This document shows, piece after piece, positions 31,887-41,424 of a stretch of 64,000 nucleotides of DNA. The notes beneath the pieces are model-generated. The model ran no database searches. It had not been told where the DNA came from and worked only from the letters and a program-made list of their open reading frames with translations. Source of the DNA: Leptolyngbya sp. FACHB-60. Its GTDB lineage: Bacteria > Cyanobacteriota > Cyanobacteriia > Phormidesmidales > Phormidesmidaceae. The first letter of the stretch is position 1; each line of letters opens with the position of its first letter. The DNA lies in assembly GCF_014695775.1 (NCBI RefSeq), contig NZ_JACJOX010000041.1, forward strand, positions 1 to 64,000. Reading direction: 5' to 3'. A program made the position numbers and the translations under genes.

Positions 31887-33041
31887 ATGAAAGTCCTTGT
31901 AATTGGCGGCGACGGCTATTGCGGGTGGGCAACTGCCCTATACCTCTCCAATCGTGGCTACGAAGTCGGGATTCTTGATAGCTTGGTGCGTCGCCACTGG
32001 GATGCTCAGCTTCAGATCGAGACGCTGACCCCCATTGCCCCCATCCAAAGCCGCCTCCAGCGCTGGAAAGACCTCACCGGCAAGCACATCGACCTCTACG
32101 TTGGTGATATCAACGACTACTCCTTTCTAGAGGAGACGATGCTCGCATTTGAGCCGGGCGCGGTGGTTCACTTCGGCGAACAGCGATCGGCCCCGTTCTC
32201 AATGATCGACCGCGAGCACGCGGTGCTGACCCAGGCCAACAACGTGCTGGGCAACCTGAATTTGCTCTATGTGCTGCGCGACCACTTCCCCGAGTGCCAC
32301 CTGGTCAAGCTAGGCACCATGGGCGAGTACGGCACCCCCAACATCGATATCGAAGAGGGCTACATCACCATTGAGTACAATGGTCGCAAAGATACCCTCC
32401 CCTACCCCAAGCAGCCCGGCTCCTTCTACCACCTCAGCAAGGTGCACGACTCCCACAACATTCACTTCGCCTGTAAGGTGTGGGGCCTGCGCGCCACTGA
32501 CCTCAATCAGGGGGTAGTCTACGGCGTGCTTACCGAAGAGACCGGCATGGATGAGCTGCTGATCAACCGCCTCGACTATGACGGCATTTTTGGCACCGCC
32601 CTCAACCGCTTCTGTGTTCAGGCGGCGGTGGGTCACCCCCTCACCGTCTACGGCAAAGGCAGTCAAACTCGCGCATTCTTAGATATTCGCGACACCGTGC
32701 GGTGTGTGGAAATTGCGATCGCCAACCCCGGCGACCCTGGCATTTTCCGCGTCTTCAACCAGTTCACCGAAATGTTTAGCGTCGGCGACCTGGCCATGAT
32801 GGTGAAAAAAGCAGGCAACACCCTAGGTGTTGATGTCGAAATCGACCACATTGATAACCCCCGAGTTGAGGCCGAAGAGCACTACTTCAACGCCAAAAAC
32901 ACCAACCTGCTAGAACTCGGTCTACAGCCCCACATGCTGTCTGACTCGCTGCTTGACAGCCTGCTCAACTTCGCAGTCAAGTACAAAGATCGCGTCGATA
33001 AGAATCAAATTCTGCCCAAGGTTCAGTGGCGGCGCGATTAA
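31887..33041 (+). CDS. sqdB: UDP-sulfoquinovose synthase SqdB
   Basis: A 384-residue SDR-family enzyme. It has the NAD motif VIGGDGYCGWATALYL, the substrate-adjacent FGEQRSAPFSMID, LGTMGEYGTPN with the catalytic Thr, and YHLSK with the catalytic Tyr/Lys. It converts UDP-glucose plus sulfite to UDP-sulfoquinovose, the first step of sulfoquinovosyldiacylglycerol synthesis for thylakoid membranes. Length equals that of plant SQD1 and cyanobacterial SqdB cores. The downstream sqdX completes the pathway. Confidence 0.97.
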   Translation: MKVLVIGGDGYCGWATALYLSNRGYEVGILDSLVRRHWDAQLQIETLTPIAPIQSRLQRWKDLTGKHIDLYVGDINDYSFLEETMLAFEPGAVVHFGEQRSAPFSMIDREHAVLTQANNVLGNLNLLYVLRDHFPECHLVKLGTMGEYGTPNIDIEEGYITIEYNGRKDTLPYPKQPGSFYHLSKVHDSHNIHFACKVWGLRATDLNQGVVYGVLTEETGMDELLINRLDYDGIFGTALNRFCVQAAVGHPLTVYGKGSQTRAFLDIRDTVRCVEIAIANPGDPGIFRVFNQFTEMFSVGDLAMMVKKAGNTLGVDVEIDHIDNPRVEAEEHYFNAKNTNLLELGLQPHMLSDSLLDSLLNFAVKYKDRVDKNQILPKVQWRRD

Positions 33042-33188
33042 GAAAACGATGAGGAGGTGAGGAAATAGAGAGATGAGGAAGAACCTTTAACGACCCGTTC
33101 GTTTCCCTTCCTTATCATCCTTATTTCCTCATTTTCCTAACCTGGATACTAAGCTTCTCCCTCGTCCCCCGATTCCCCCTAAGCCCCT

Positions 33189-34322
33189 ATGCGGATTGCT
33201 CTCTTCACCGAGACCTTTTTGCCGAAAGTTGACGGCATTGTGACCCGTCTCAAGCACACTGTTGATCACTTGCAGCGCCAGGGCAACCAGGTCTTAGTGT
33301 TTTCCCCCGAGGGTGGTTTAACCGAGTATCGAGGGGCAAAAATTCACGGTGTATCTGGTTTTCCGCTGCCGCTCTACCCAGAGCTCAAGCTGGCTTTGCC
33401 CCGCCCGTCCATTGGCGAAGCGCTAGAAAGCTTTCAGCCTGATTTAGTCCATGTCGTGAACCCAGCAGTCCTAGGACTGGCGGGCATTTACTACAGCAAA
33501 ACCTTAGATCTGCCGCTGGTGGCGTCGTACCACACTCACCTACCCAAATATCTAGAGCACTACGGCCTCGGCATGCTCGAAGGGCTGATGTGGGAGCTGA
33601 TCAAAGCCATGCACAACCAGGCGCAGATCAACCTGGTCACCTCTACCGCTATGCAAGCTGAGCTATCAGAGCACGGCGTGGAAAATATTGAGGTGTGGCA
33701 GCGTGGGGTTGATACCGAGCTGTTTCGCCCTGAACTGGCCAGTGCTGAGATGCGCGATCGCCTCTCCCAGGGTCACTCCGAAGCGCCCCTACTCCTCTAC
33801 ATCGGTCGCCTTTCCGCCGAGAAAGAGATCGATCGCATCAAGCCCGTGCTTCAGGCTATCCCTGGTGCGCGGCTGGCTCTGGTGGGTGACGGCCCCTACC
33901 GTGCCGAGCTAGAGGCCCACTTTGAGGATACCCCCACCAATTTTGTGGGTTATCTGGGCGGAGAAGATTTGGCCTCTGCCTATGCGTCGGCCGATGCTTT
34001 CGTATTCCCCTCCCGCACCGAGACGCTGGGCTTAGTCTTGCTAGAGGCGATGGCAGCAGGCTGCCCGGTGGTAGCGGCCAACTCCGGCGGCATTCCCGAC
34101 ATTGTGACCGACGGCGTCAATGGCTTTCTCTTCGACCCGCTCGATGAAGCAGGAGCCATAAACGCTACTCGCCGCCTGATCGAGGCCAAAGACGAGCGGG
34201 AGCTGATGCGCCGCAATGCCGTGACCGAGGCCGAGCAATGGGGCTGGGCTGCCGCTACCCGACAGCTCCAGCAGTTTTATCGGCAGGTGCTGGCGCAGCG
34301 ATCGCTGCCCATGGCAGCGTAG
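33189..34322 (+). CDS. sqdX: Sulfoquinovosyltransferase SqdX
   Basis: A 377-residue GT4-family glycosyltransferase (GT-B fold): MRIALFTETFLPKVDGIVTRLKHT at the N-terminus, YIGRLSAEKEID in the donor site, and FPSRTETLGLVLLEAMAAGCPVVAANSGG with the ExxxxxxxE signature. It transfers sulfoquinovose from UDP-sulfoquinovose to diacylglycerol. It lies 147 bases after sqdB on the same strand, the usual cyanobacterial arrangement. Confidence 0.95.
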   Translation: MRIALFTETFLPKVDGIVTRLKHTVDHLQRQGNQVLVFSPEGGLTEYRGAKIHGVSGFPLPLYPELKLALPRPSIGEALESFQPDLVHVVNPAVLGLAGIYYSKTLDLPLVASYHTHLPKYLEHYGLGMLEGLMWELIKAMHNQAQINLVTSTAMQAELSEHGVENIEVWQRGVDTELFRPELASAEMRDRLSQGHSEAPLLLYIGRLSAEKEIDRIKPVLQAIPGARLALVGDGPYRAELEAHFEDTPTNFVGYLGGEDLASAYASADAFVFPSRTETLGLVLLEAMAAGCPVVAANSGGIPDIVTDGVNGFLFDPLDEAGAINATRRLIEAKDERELMRRNAVTEAEQWGWAAATRQLQQFYRQVLAQRSLPMAA

Positions 34323-34373
34323 GTCTCCTAAACTATAGGTTCGAGCCATACACTGCTGTTTGCGAGGTTAGCT

Positions 34374-35084
34374 ATGGTCGCAGCTCCTCAATCCTCTTGG
34401 GTAGTGACTTGGGAAAAATTACCCGACGACTTCATCCTTGACGATGAACCTGTGGATAATATCAACCAGCCTGCCATTGCCGCCGCTCTGACCGAAAGTC
34501 TGGAGTTGAATGGGCTTTTACCGACTCAGTCGCTAGTAATGACCAACTATGGCCTGTGCTCGACCGTGAACGGTAAAACCGTGGTCAAAGCTCCTGACTG
34601 GGGTTATGTGCCCCAAATCCGCGTGCCCAGAAAAGAGGTGACGCGCAGCTACACCCCCCAACTGCAAGGGGACTTTCCCGTCGTCGTCATGGAATTTCTC
34701 TCCGATACCGAGGGTGGCGAATATTCTATTAAGCCTACCTATCCCCCTGGTAAGTGGTTCTTCTACGAACAGGTGCTGCGAGTGCCCAACTACATTATTT
34801 TTGAACCCGACAGCGGCTTACTAGAAGCCTACGCGCTCAATGATGCCGGTCAATACAAGCTCCGCTCACCCGATACCCAGCAGCGATTCTGGATTGATGA
34901 GTTGGGCCTAGACCTAGGTGTTTGGCAAGGCACTCGCGAAAATCACACTGGCTACTGGCTGCGCTGGTGGGATGCTCATGGCGATATGCTCCCCTGGGGC
35001 AAAGAACGGGCCGAGCAGGAACACCAGCGAGCCGAGCGTCTAGCGGCTCAGCTTCGGGCGGCGGGCATAGAGCCAGAGGAGTAG
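34374..35084 (+). CDS. Uma2-family (DUF820) putative endonuclease
   Basis: A 236-residue protein of the Uma2 family, abundant in cyanobacteria and predicted to have a PD-(D/E)XK nuclease fold. APDWGYVP and FPVVVMEFLSDTEGGEY hold the likely Asp and Glu of the site, and WFFYEQVLRVPNYIIFEPDSG follows. The C-terminal coil (GKERAEQEHQRAERLAAQLRAAGIEPEE) is typical. After the stop, about 90 bases in another frame (SADAQAEMLEREPLKALSYLDFL) may be a remnant of a longer Uma2 tail. Biological role unknown. Confidence 0.88.
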   Translation: MVAAPQSSWVVTWEKLPDDFILDDEPVDNINQPAIAAALTESLELNGLLPTQSLVMTNYGLCSTVNGKTVVKAPDWGYVPQIRVPRKEVTRSYTPQLQGDFPVVVMEFLSDTEGGEYSIKPTYPPGKWFFYEQVLRVPNYIIFEPDSGLLEAYALNDAGQYKLRSPDTQQRFWIDELGLDLGVWQGTRENHTGYWLRWWDAHGDMLPWGKERAEQEHQRAERLAAQLRAAGIEPEE

Positions 35085-35208
35085 CCAAATCAGCCGATGC
35101 GCAGGCTGAAATGCTAGAGCGCGAACCGCTGAAGGCACTGAGTTACCTTGATTTCTTAAAGAACATCAGGCCAGAATAAAGCTACAGCAACGGCGAATAC
35201 CTGCTCCT

Positions 35209-36507
35209 ATGACTGCTACCACCCCGCAATTTCGGTCTCCAGCCCCGTCTGATCAGCCCAGCTTAGGTGCTCAACCGTCGGAGCTAACGGTGGATGTGGC
35301 CATTGTCGGTGGAGGCATTGTGGGGTTAACGCTGGCGGCGGCCCTAAGCGACAGCGGCATGCAGATTGCTGTGATCGAATCTCAAACAGCGGCAGCGGCG
35401 GCTTCGAGGCAGCGGGCCTACGCCTTCTCGCTCACCTCGGCGGATATTTTTAAGGGGCTTGGGTTATGGCCGCAGATTGGGCCGCAGATTTGTCATTTTG
35501 ACCAGGTTCAGCTCTCTGATGGTGACTACGGGAAGGTCGTGCGGTTTTTGCCCAGCGATCTGGATACTGACGCGGTCTACTATGGCGCCGAGCACAAGGT
35601 GCTGATGGCGGCTTTGCAGGGGGCGATCGCCACCTTCCCCAACATTCACTACCTCTGCTCAGCCACCCTAGGGGAAACCCACGACCAGGGAGAATGCACA
35701 GTGGCGGCGGTGAGCACACCCGAAGGCAACGTCATGGTGCGATCGCCCCTTTTTGTCGCTGCCGACGGCAAGGGCTCTTCCCTGCGGCAGCGATCGGGCA
35801 TTGGCAGCTTTGGCTGGCGCTACCGGCAATCCTGCGTCACGGCGGTGCTAGCCCCCGAGCACTCCCACCAAAACACCGCCTACGAGCGCTTTTGGCCCAG
35901 CGGCCCCTTTGCCATTCTGCCCCTGCCCGGCCAGCGCTGCCAGGTGGTGTGGACGGCTCCCCACGCCGAGGCCGAGGCTATTTTGCACCTGCCCGAGGCC
36001 GAGTTTATGGCTGAGCTACAGAAGCGCTATGGCCATCAGATGGGTCAGCTCAAGCGATTGACCGCGCCCGCGATGTTCCCGGTGCAGCTGATGCAGTGCG
36101 ATCGCTACGTTTTACCCCGCCTGGCCCTGGTGGGAGACGCCGCCCATAGCTGTCACCCCGTAGGCGGTCAGGGATTAAATATGGGCATTCGCGACGCAGC
36201 AGCCCTGGCAGAAGTGTTGATGGCCGCCCACCAGCAGGGCCAAGACATAGGCAGCCTCGCCGTGCTGCGCCGCTATGAACGCTGGCGACGGTTAGAAAAT
36301 TGGGTCATTCTCAGTTTTACCGACGGGCTGACCCGCATTTTCTCGAATCAGCTGCTGCCCATAGTAGTGCTGCGACGCAGCGGGCTTTGGGTGCTCAGCC
36401 ACGTTTCCCCCCTTAAACGTTTGGCCCTGCGGCTGATGACCGGTCGCCTAGGGCGAGTACCCCGCCTGGCCCAGCTGGGGCGGCAAGGGTATCATTCTGC
36501 CTTGTGA
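35209..36507 (+). CDS. UbiH/COQ6-family FAD-dependent hydroxylase
   Basis: A 432-residue flavoprotein monooxygenase: the FAD Rossmann motif DVAIVGGGIVGLTLAAALSDSG, a DG motif in VAADGKGSSLRQRSGI and the GDAAHSCHPVGGQGLNMGIRDAAALAEVL motif. It belongs to the ubiquinone-biosynthesis hydroxylase family. Cyanobacteria make plastoquinone and phylloquinone instead, so the likely role is a ring hydroxylation in quinone or related aromatic metabolism; the exact substrate is not deducible. Confidence 0.87.
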   Translation: MTATTPQFRSPAPSDQPSLGAQPSELTVDVAIVGGGIVGLTLAAALSDSGMQIAVIESQTAAAAASRQRAYAFSLTSADIFKGLGLWPQIGPQICHFDQVQLSDGDYGKVVRFLPSDLDTDAVYYGAEHKVLMAALQGAIATFPNIHYLCSATLGETHDQGECTVAAVSTPEGNVMVRSPLFVAADGKGSSLRQRSGIGSFGWRYRQSCVTAVLAPEHSHQNTAYERFWPSGPFAILPLPGQRCQVVWTAPHAEAEAILHLPEAEFMAELQKRYGHQMGQLKRLTAPAMFPVQLMQCDRYVLPRLALVGDAAHSCHPVGGQGLNMGIRDAAALAEVLMAAHQQGQDIGSLAVLRRYERWRRLENWVILSFTDGLTRIFSNQLLPIVVLRRSGLWVLSHVSPLKRLALRLMTGRLGRVPRLAQLGRQGYHSAL

Positions 36508-36573
36508 GTTGACATTCAATCAAATCCATTCCGCCCGTAGATTTTCTTTAAGACGAGGGGTAGCAATTGCTAA

Positions 36574-36635
36574 ATTCCAGGGTTTTAGTCAGCTCCACAG
36601 GTCGGCTAGTAGAGCTAGAACTAAAACCCTGGAAT
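36574..36635. repeat. 16-bp inverted repeat with nested dyad, between convergent genes
   Basis: ATTCCAGGGTTTTAGT (36574-36589) and ACTAAAACCCTGGAAT (36620-36635) are perfect complements. Inside the 30-base loop AGCTC and GAGCT form a second stem. There is no T-run on either side. It lies between convergent stops and may act as a 3'-end structure or be a small repeat. Confidence 0.65.
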
Positions 36636-36704
36636 CTCTGCCCACGGGCTACGCTAACAGCAGATTTTAGCTATGGTCACCTGTTAACAATTAGGCGGTG
36701 GTGA

Positions 36705-37151
36705 TTAAGCCTGCTCCCAAATTTGCCGGATTTCACCGGGAAGAAGCGAAGCGATTTCCTGGTTTCGTTCGGCAGGCAAAATTTCCTTCGTAGCTGAGAA
36801 CACGGCCTTTGTCACTTCCTCAGGAGCAACTCCGGAGGGTAAGGCACCTTCTTGCTGTAGACGCAGCATAAATGTCCCTGGCTTAATGTGTAAATCTTGC
36901 GCGGGGCTAATGCGGCTGAAAAAAGCGACCATGACGTTGGGATCTTTCCAAAGATCGAGCACTTCTTGCTCCGCTTCAGATGCGTTTGCTTTAAGGTCCT
37001 CTTCGATCCGATCGCTGGTTTTGTTCAACATCATATCCCGCAAAATTCGGAATACTATGTTTGTTGCCCGCTCAGCATCATTAGGAGTTTGCAAACTGCT
37101 CCGCTCTAGCACTTTGTCGAGAAAGGATTGTTGCTGGGTTTGGCTTGCCAT
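36705..37151 (-). CDS. DUF2267-like conserved protein
   Basis: A 148-residue helical protein (SFLDKVLERSSLQTPNDAERATNIVFRILRDMML ... VTKAVFSATKEILPAERNQEIASLLPGEIRQIWEQA). The repeated 'FL..V..R..L.....A......L..L...L' pattern and the LPxEIRxIWE ending fit DUF2267. Cytoplasmic, no membrane helix. Function is not known. Stands alone, convergent with the hydroxylase gene. Confidence 0.78.
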   Translation of the reverse strand: MASQTQQQSFLDKVLERSSLQTPNDAERATNIVFRILRDMMLNKTSDRIEEDLKANASEAEQEVLDLWKDPNVMVAFFSRISPAQDLHIKPGTFMLRLQQEGALPSGVAPEEVTKAVFSATKEILPAERNQEIASLLPGEIRQIWEQA

Positions 37152-37402
37152 AATTTCTCACTACAACTTTTTCAAAAAATGAATTGAACTGAATCAATTC
37201 ATCAGGCTTCCACTACATGTTGCGAAGTGTAAAGACGGATTCCATCCATCGTTTGGCAGAGCTACCTGGCAGAGGTGCCGAGCCAAGCACCCATTGATAT
37301 CTTTGAATTGAGGTTGAATTGCTGAGCTACTAGCTGAAAGGTTCGCTTCTTCAGAGTTCAGGCTGTTAAGACTGTAAGATTAGTTCTTGCAATCCATATC
37401 GT

Positions 37403-38050
37403 GTGGCTTTTTTCCGTCCCCGACGACTTCTTAGACACCCCGCCCCCTCAGGCACGGATGATAAAACAGTGACTTTTGCAGACGTTGTGCCCACAGCTCG
37501 AATTCTGCGCATTTTGGCGATTTCAGGCAGTCTACGCCAGGTTTCATCCAACACGGCTTTGTTACAGGCAGCGATCGCTCTATCACCAGAATTTGTTGAA
37601 ATAAACCTATATGGTGGCCTCGGTGATTTGCCCCATTTCAACCCTGACCTAGAGCCAGTGGAACTGCCATCTGTAGCCGATTTGCGGGCCCAGGTGAAAG
37701 GGTCAGATGGCATCATAATTTCTAGCCCCGAATACGCCCACGGTATACCGGGCGTCTTGAAGAACGCGCTGGATTGGTTGGTGAGTGGCGAAGAGTTTAT
37801 GGGCAAGCCGGTTGCACTATTCAATGCTTCACCCCGGGCCGCTCACGCCCAGGCCTCGCTGATCGAAATTGTGACCACCATGGCAGGGCGTATTGTGCCT
37901 GAAGCCTGCATCACGGTTTCTTTGCTGGGCAAAAATCTAGATGCCGCCGGCATTCTGACTGAGCCAGAAATTTCAGGCGAATTGAGCGCTGCAATTATGG
38001 CGCTCGCTACCGGGATTGAACCATCCACAGCGGCTATTCCTAGGCTATAG
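37403..38050 (+). CDS. NADPH-dependent FMN reductase family protein
   Basis: A 215-residue reading from GTG 37403. The flavodoxin-like core starts near residue 32: ILRILAISGSLRQVSSNTALLQ binds FMN phosphate, and SSPEYAHGIPGVLKNALDWL is the family signature, followed by GKPVALFNASPRAAHA. It probably reduces FMN, quinones or azo compounds. The first ~30 residues are non-conserved, so a later GTG (37469) may be the true start. Adjacent to the sulfate cluster, but there is no clear functional link. Confidence 0.88.
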   Translation: MAFFRPRRLLRHPAPSGTDDKTVTFADVVPTARILRILAISGSLRQVSSNTALLQAAIALSPEFVEINLYGGLGDLPHFNPDLEPVELPSVADLRAQVKGSDGIIISSPEYAHGIPGVLKNALDWLVSGEEFMGKPVALFNASPRAAHAQASLIEIVTTMAGRIVPEACITVSLLGKNLDAAGILTEPEISGELSAAIMALATGIEPSTAAIPRL

Positions 38051-38221
38051 CCCGTGCCCCTGGGGCAACGCAAAATCAGCATGGGTGAGCTGCCGCTGGA
38101 GGCTGTGGGCGATAAACTCGGGGGTAACGGGGTAGTTGAGGTCAGTGAGCAGGGCTGTCTGTCGCCTCGCCGGGTCTAATCTGCATGGCGATCGGGTTCA
38201 GCAACGCACCAGGCACAGGGG

Positions 38222-39022
38222 CTACTTTAGGGGCCACCACGACACCTTATCGCGGGTGGCTCCGTACACTTCCTTCAGCCCCTCGGGGTCAACCACCTGC
38301 ACCTGGTCGTTAGCCGACTCGGCGGTTTTGCTGGTTTTGATGTAGCCCGCCTTCGTTAGCCCCTTTAAGACCTGCTCAACAGTGCGGTGGTTGAGTTGGC
38401 AAGCGCGGGCAATGATATCAATGGGCAGGTCAAAGCAGTAGCTGGGATTGTTGCCCCGGCTCGGCTGGCTACCCAGGCTGCGCTCTTGGTAGATCAATGC
38501 CCGCAGCAGCGCCGCCACTGCCTGCGGCGGGTAGGTGCTGCAATTGAGCAGGTGATACTGAAACTTTTCGCGCAGCTCAAATAAAAGAGAGTAGCGATCG
38601 CGAAAGGTTTCATGCTGGTCGTATAACGATTGCACCATTGCCACCGGCACTTTGATCACGTCGGTGGTTTTGTAGGCCTCTACTAAGCTGGGGAATGCCC
38701 GCACCACCGGCCCAAACCCCACCGGCAAATTGCGCATGCCAAAACAGGCGCCGGGGTAGGTCATGGCAATTACCCGATCGAGGGGGGTGCTGCGCATGAT
38801 GACTGGGCCGCCCTCGACCACCACGTAGAGGTGCTCTAACCAGGTTTGCGGACGAAAGGCCGTATACACCGGCCGATTGGAGTACAGCTTTTCTATGATC
38901 AAGACACTGGGGTCTAACCCGTTAAGCAGGTCTTTGCCCTCCATGCCCTGAAACAAAAAACTCTTTGTGGTCAAAGTCTCGATGGCATCGGCCGCCGAAA
39001 CCTGACCTTTTTGCCTTGCCAT
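38222..39022 (-). CDS. cysR: Crp/Fnr-family regulator, probably CysR
   Basis: A 266-residue regulator: an N-terminal cNMP-binding-like beta domain (VYTAFRPQTWLEHLYVVVEGGPVIMRSTPLDRVIAM) without the cAMP-binding RS pair, a long dimer helix and a Crp-type HTH (CFDLPIDIIARACQLNHRTVEQVLKGLTKAGYIKTSKTA). In Synechococcus, CysR is a sulfur-regulated Crp-family protein encoded with the sulfate permease genes. This gene is likewise the last minus-strand gene after sbpA-cysT-cysW and a NIL protein, which supports the name. Targets are not shown by the sequence. Confidence 0.75.
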   Translation of the reverse strand: MARQKGQVSAADAIETLTTKSFLFQGMEGKDLLNGLDPSVLIIEKLYSNRPVYTAFRPQTWLEHLYVVVEGGPVIMRSTPLDRVIAMTYPGACFGMRNLPVGFGPVVRAFPSLVEAYKTTDVIKVPVAMVQSLYDQHETFRDRYSLLFELREKFQYHLLNCSTYPPQAVAALLRALIYQERSLGSQPSRGNNPSYCFDLPIDIIARACQLNHRTVEQVLKGLTKAGYIKTSKTAESANDQVQVVDPEGLKEVYGATRDKVSWWPLK

Positions 39023-39223
39023 ACTGCATTACAGGTTCGTTACCCCGCCATTGTCCCTCGAAAACTACGCTTGCTCAAGAATTCTTGATCGCAATCTCGA
39101 TTGACCTGTATTCGAATTGGAAAATTGGACCGGGTAGGGCAACTGAGCTGACAGTGGGTGGCAGGGCCGCGATCGATCGCTTGAGCCGCTGAGCCGCCCC
39201 CTAAACAAACTGACAAGGCAAAT

Positions 39224-39535
39224 TTAGTAGCCGTCGTCGACTTCAGTGTTGAACCACAGATCCGCCTCTAGCTCCACCAAATCGAGCAGCGCCTCGTGAA
39301 CTGTCCCCGCTTGGCCCTCGATGGCGAGATCAAACCAGCCGTCCTCTTGGCCGTTGGCTCCCAACAGAGCACCTAAAATGTTCACCTTGAGCCCGTAGCG
39401 GTTGATCAAGTTTGAGATCACCGGGTCGGGGTGGCGTGCCTTAGGAATGCGGATTTTTACTTCGGTGTGAATCAGACTTTCAGGGTCTTTAAGGTGCAAA
39501 GCCTCAAGACCATAGTCGGGAGAAACGGATGACAT
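39224..39535 (-). CDS. NIL-domain protein of the sulfate cluster
   Basis: A 103-residue ferredoxin-fold protein. HTEVKIRIPKARHPDPVISNLINRYGLKVNILGALLGANGQEDGWFDLAIEGQAGTVHEALLDLVELEADLW is a NIL domain, otherwise found at the C-terminus of methionine-importer ATPases as a substrate sensor. Stand-alone copies commonly accompany sulfate transport genes in cyanobacteria. It may sense a sulfur amino acid and modulate the transporter; this is inference. Confidence 0.88.
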   Translation of the reverse strand: MSSVSPDYGLEALHLKDPESLIHTEVKIRIPKARHPDPVISNLINRYGLKVNILGALLGANGQEDGWFDLAIEGQAGTVHEALLDLVELEADLWFNTEVDDGY

Positions 39536-39620
39536 TGGGAACCTCCTGAAATGTAAGCTACGCGGCTTGGCGATCGGGCGTTCGGTCTGACCTACCCAAG
39601 ACCCTAAACCCTAGACCTAA

Positions 39621-40493
39621 TTAATGCCCCCGATGCTGAATGCCGGCACTGCGCTCTAGCACATACTTCAGCACCAGGGTGACTACAGCCAAACAGGCCA
39701 GCAGCAGGGCGGCGGTATAGGCTGCTTGGCTGTTGTACTGGATGTGGGCTTCTTCAATAAAGAGGGGCAGGGTTTGGGTTTTGCCGACAATGTTGCCCGA
39801 GACCACAGTCACTGCCCCAAACTCACCCATAGCCCGTGCGTTAGTCAAAATTAGGCCGTAGAGCAAACTCCACTTAATCGACGGCAGCGTGACCCGCCAA
39901 AAGGTCTGCCACTGGGTCGCCCCCAGGGTGGCAGCGGCCTCTTCTTGCTGGGTGCCCGCTTCTTCGAGGGCGGGCAGCACCTCACGGGCAATAAAGGGCA
40001 TGGTGATAAAGATACTGGCCATGACGATGCCCGGCAGGGCAAAGATAATCTTGATGCCGTTGGCATCGAGCAGAGGCCCAAACCAACCCCGGTTGCCAAA
40101 CAGCAGCACCAGCATGAGACCCGCAACCACCGGCGAAATCGAGAAGGGCAGGTCGATGATGCTGATCAGGAGCGATCGCCCTGGAAAATTTTTGTTGGCC
40201 AACGACAGCGCCGCACAGAGCCCAAACACCGTGTTCAGCGGCACCGTAATCACTGCCGTAATCACCGTCAGCTTCACCGCATTCAAAAAGAACTTGTTGC
40301 TAAACGTTTCAGTTAACCCGGGTAGACCTGCCTTTAAGGCTTGAACAAACACGTTGAGGGTCGGCACCAGCAAAATCAGCCCCAGGAAGCCAAAGACAAA
40401 GGCCACCAGCAGCCACTTGCCCCACTGAAAGGCCGCTCCCTGAGATTTAGGCCCAGCGGCGGCAATGGGTTGTTTTAAAGATGAATCAGCCAT
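39621..40493 (-). CDS. cysW: Sulfate ABC transporter permease CysW
   Basis: A 290-residue permease with about six transmembrane helices. FSKF-like FSNKFFLNAVKLTVITAVITVPLNTVFGLCAALSLA and the EAA loop EEAAATLGATQWQTFWRVTLPSIKWSLLYGLILTNARAMGEFGAVTVVSGNI are diagnostic of CysW. It heterodimerises with CysT for sulfate/thiosulfate import. It overlaps cysT by eight bases. Confidence 0.95.
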   Translation of the reverse strand: MADSSLKQPIAAAGPKSQGAAFQWGKWLLVAFVFGFLGLILLVPTLNVFVQALKAGLPGLTETFSNKFFLNAVKLTVITAVITVPLNTVFGLCAALSLANKNFPGRSLLISIIDLPFSISPVVAGLMLVLLFGNRGWFGPLLDANGIKIIFALPGIVMASIFITMPFIAREVLPALEEAGTQQEEAAATLGATQWQTFWRVTLPSIKWSLLYGLILTNARAMGEFGAVTVVSGNIVGKTQTLPLFIEEAHIQYNSQAAYTAALLLACLAVVTLVLKYVLERSAGIQHRGH

Positions 40494-41331
40494 AGAAGCG
40501 CCTCCCGCGGGCCTGAATAAGGTTGATCACCAGCAGTGCTGCCAGTGAAATAAGCAGCAGCACCGTGCCAATTACCGTGGCCCCGGCGTAGTCAAACTGC
40601 TCCAAACGCTGAATAATTAGCACTGGTGCGATTAAGTCTTGAAAGGGAATATTGCCCGCAATAATCACCACTGAGCCGTATTCGCCCACCGCCCGCGAAA
40701 AGCCCATGGCCACGCCCGTGAGAATGGCAGGCATCAGTGGCGGCAAAATTACCCGCCAAAAGGTCTGCCACTGGGAAGCTCCCATGGACCAGGCAGCCTC
40801 TTCCATTTCCGACTCCATGTCCTGCAGCACCGGCTGCACCGTCCGCACCGAAAAGGGCAGCGCGATGAAGATCATCGCCACCAGCACCCCCAGCCGGGTG
40901 AACGACACTTTGATGCCAAAGGGCTCTAGAAAGCCGCCAATCCAGCCGTTGGTGCTGTAGATGGTCGAGAGGGTTAAACCAGCCACCGCCGTGGGCAGAG
41001 CAAAGGGCAGGTCGATGATGGCATCTAAAAATCGCTTTCCTGGAAACTCGTAGCGCACTAGCACCCAGGCAATAATTAGCCCAGCAAAGCCGTTAATAAT
41101 GCTAGCCACCAGCGCCGTAAAAAAGGTGACGTTGTAGGTCGAGATCGCCACCGGATCGGTAGCAATGCGCCAAATCTCTGCCGGGTTTAGGGTCAGCGCC
41201 TTGAGCACGAGCGCCGCCATTGGCAAAAACAAAAACACGGTGAGATAGAGCCAGGTGACCCGCCAAGTCCAGGGAGCATGGAGAATCTGGTGCCAAAGAC
41301 CTGGGGATGAAGACGGTGGGGATGAAGTCAT
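40486..41331 (-). CDS. cysT: Sulfate ABC transporter permease CysT
   Basis: A 281-residue permease from ATG 41331 (MTSSPPSSSPGLWHQILHAPW). It has about six transmembrane helices and the EAA loop MEEAAWSMGASQWQTFWRVILPPLMPAILTGVAMGFSRAVGEYGSVVIIAGNIPF. It is the partner of CysW. The in-frame extension to 41400 lies in the sbpA spacer and is rejected. Confidence 0.95.
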   Translation of the reverse strand: MTSSPPSSSPGLWHQILHAPWTWRVTWLYLTVFLFLPMAALVLKALTLNPAEIWRIATDPVAISTYNVTFFTALVASIINGFAGLIIAWVLVRYEFPGKRFLDAIIDLPFALPTAVAGLTLSTIYSTNGWIGGFLEPFGIKVSFTRLGVLVAMIFIALPFSVRTVQPVLQDMESEMEEAAWSMGASQWQTFWRVILPPLMPAILTGVAMGFSRAVGEYGSVVIIAGNIPFQDLIAPVLIIQRLEQFDYAGATVIGTVLLLISLAALLVINLIQARGRRFYG

Positions 41332-41424
41332 AGGTGCAGAGAAAACATGTCGATTAGTCAGTCCCGAGCGACCCTTACCCCAGCCTGCTCTCGATCGCAT
41401 AGAGCTGAGCTAAGGGCCATCTGC

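Noticed and set aside
38051..38200. Short minus-strand reading (LLTDLNYPVTPEFIAHSLQRQ)
   Set aside because: About 45 codons, no start codon or ribosome site, and unrecognised; possibly a remnant, but support is too weak.
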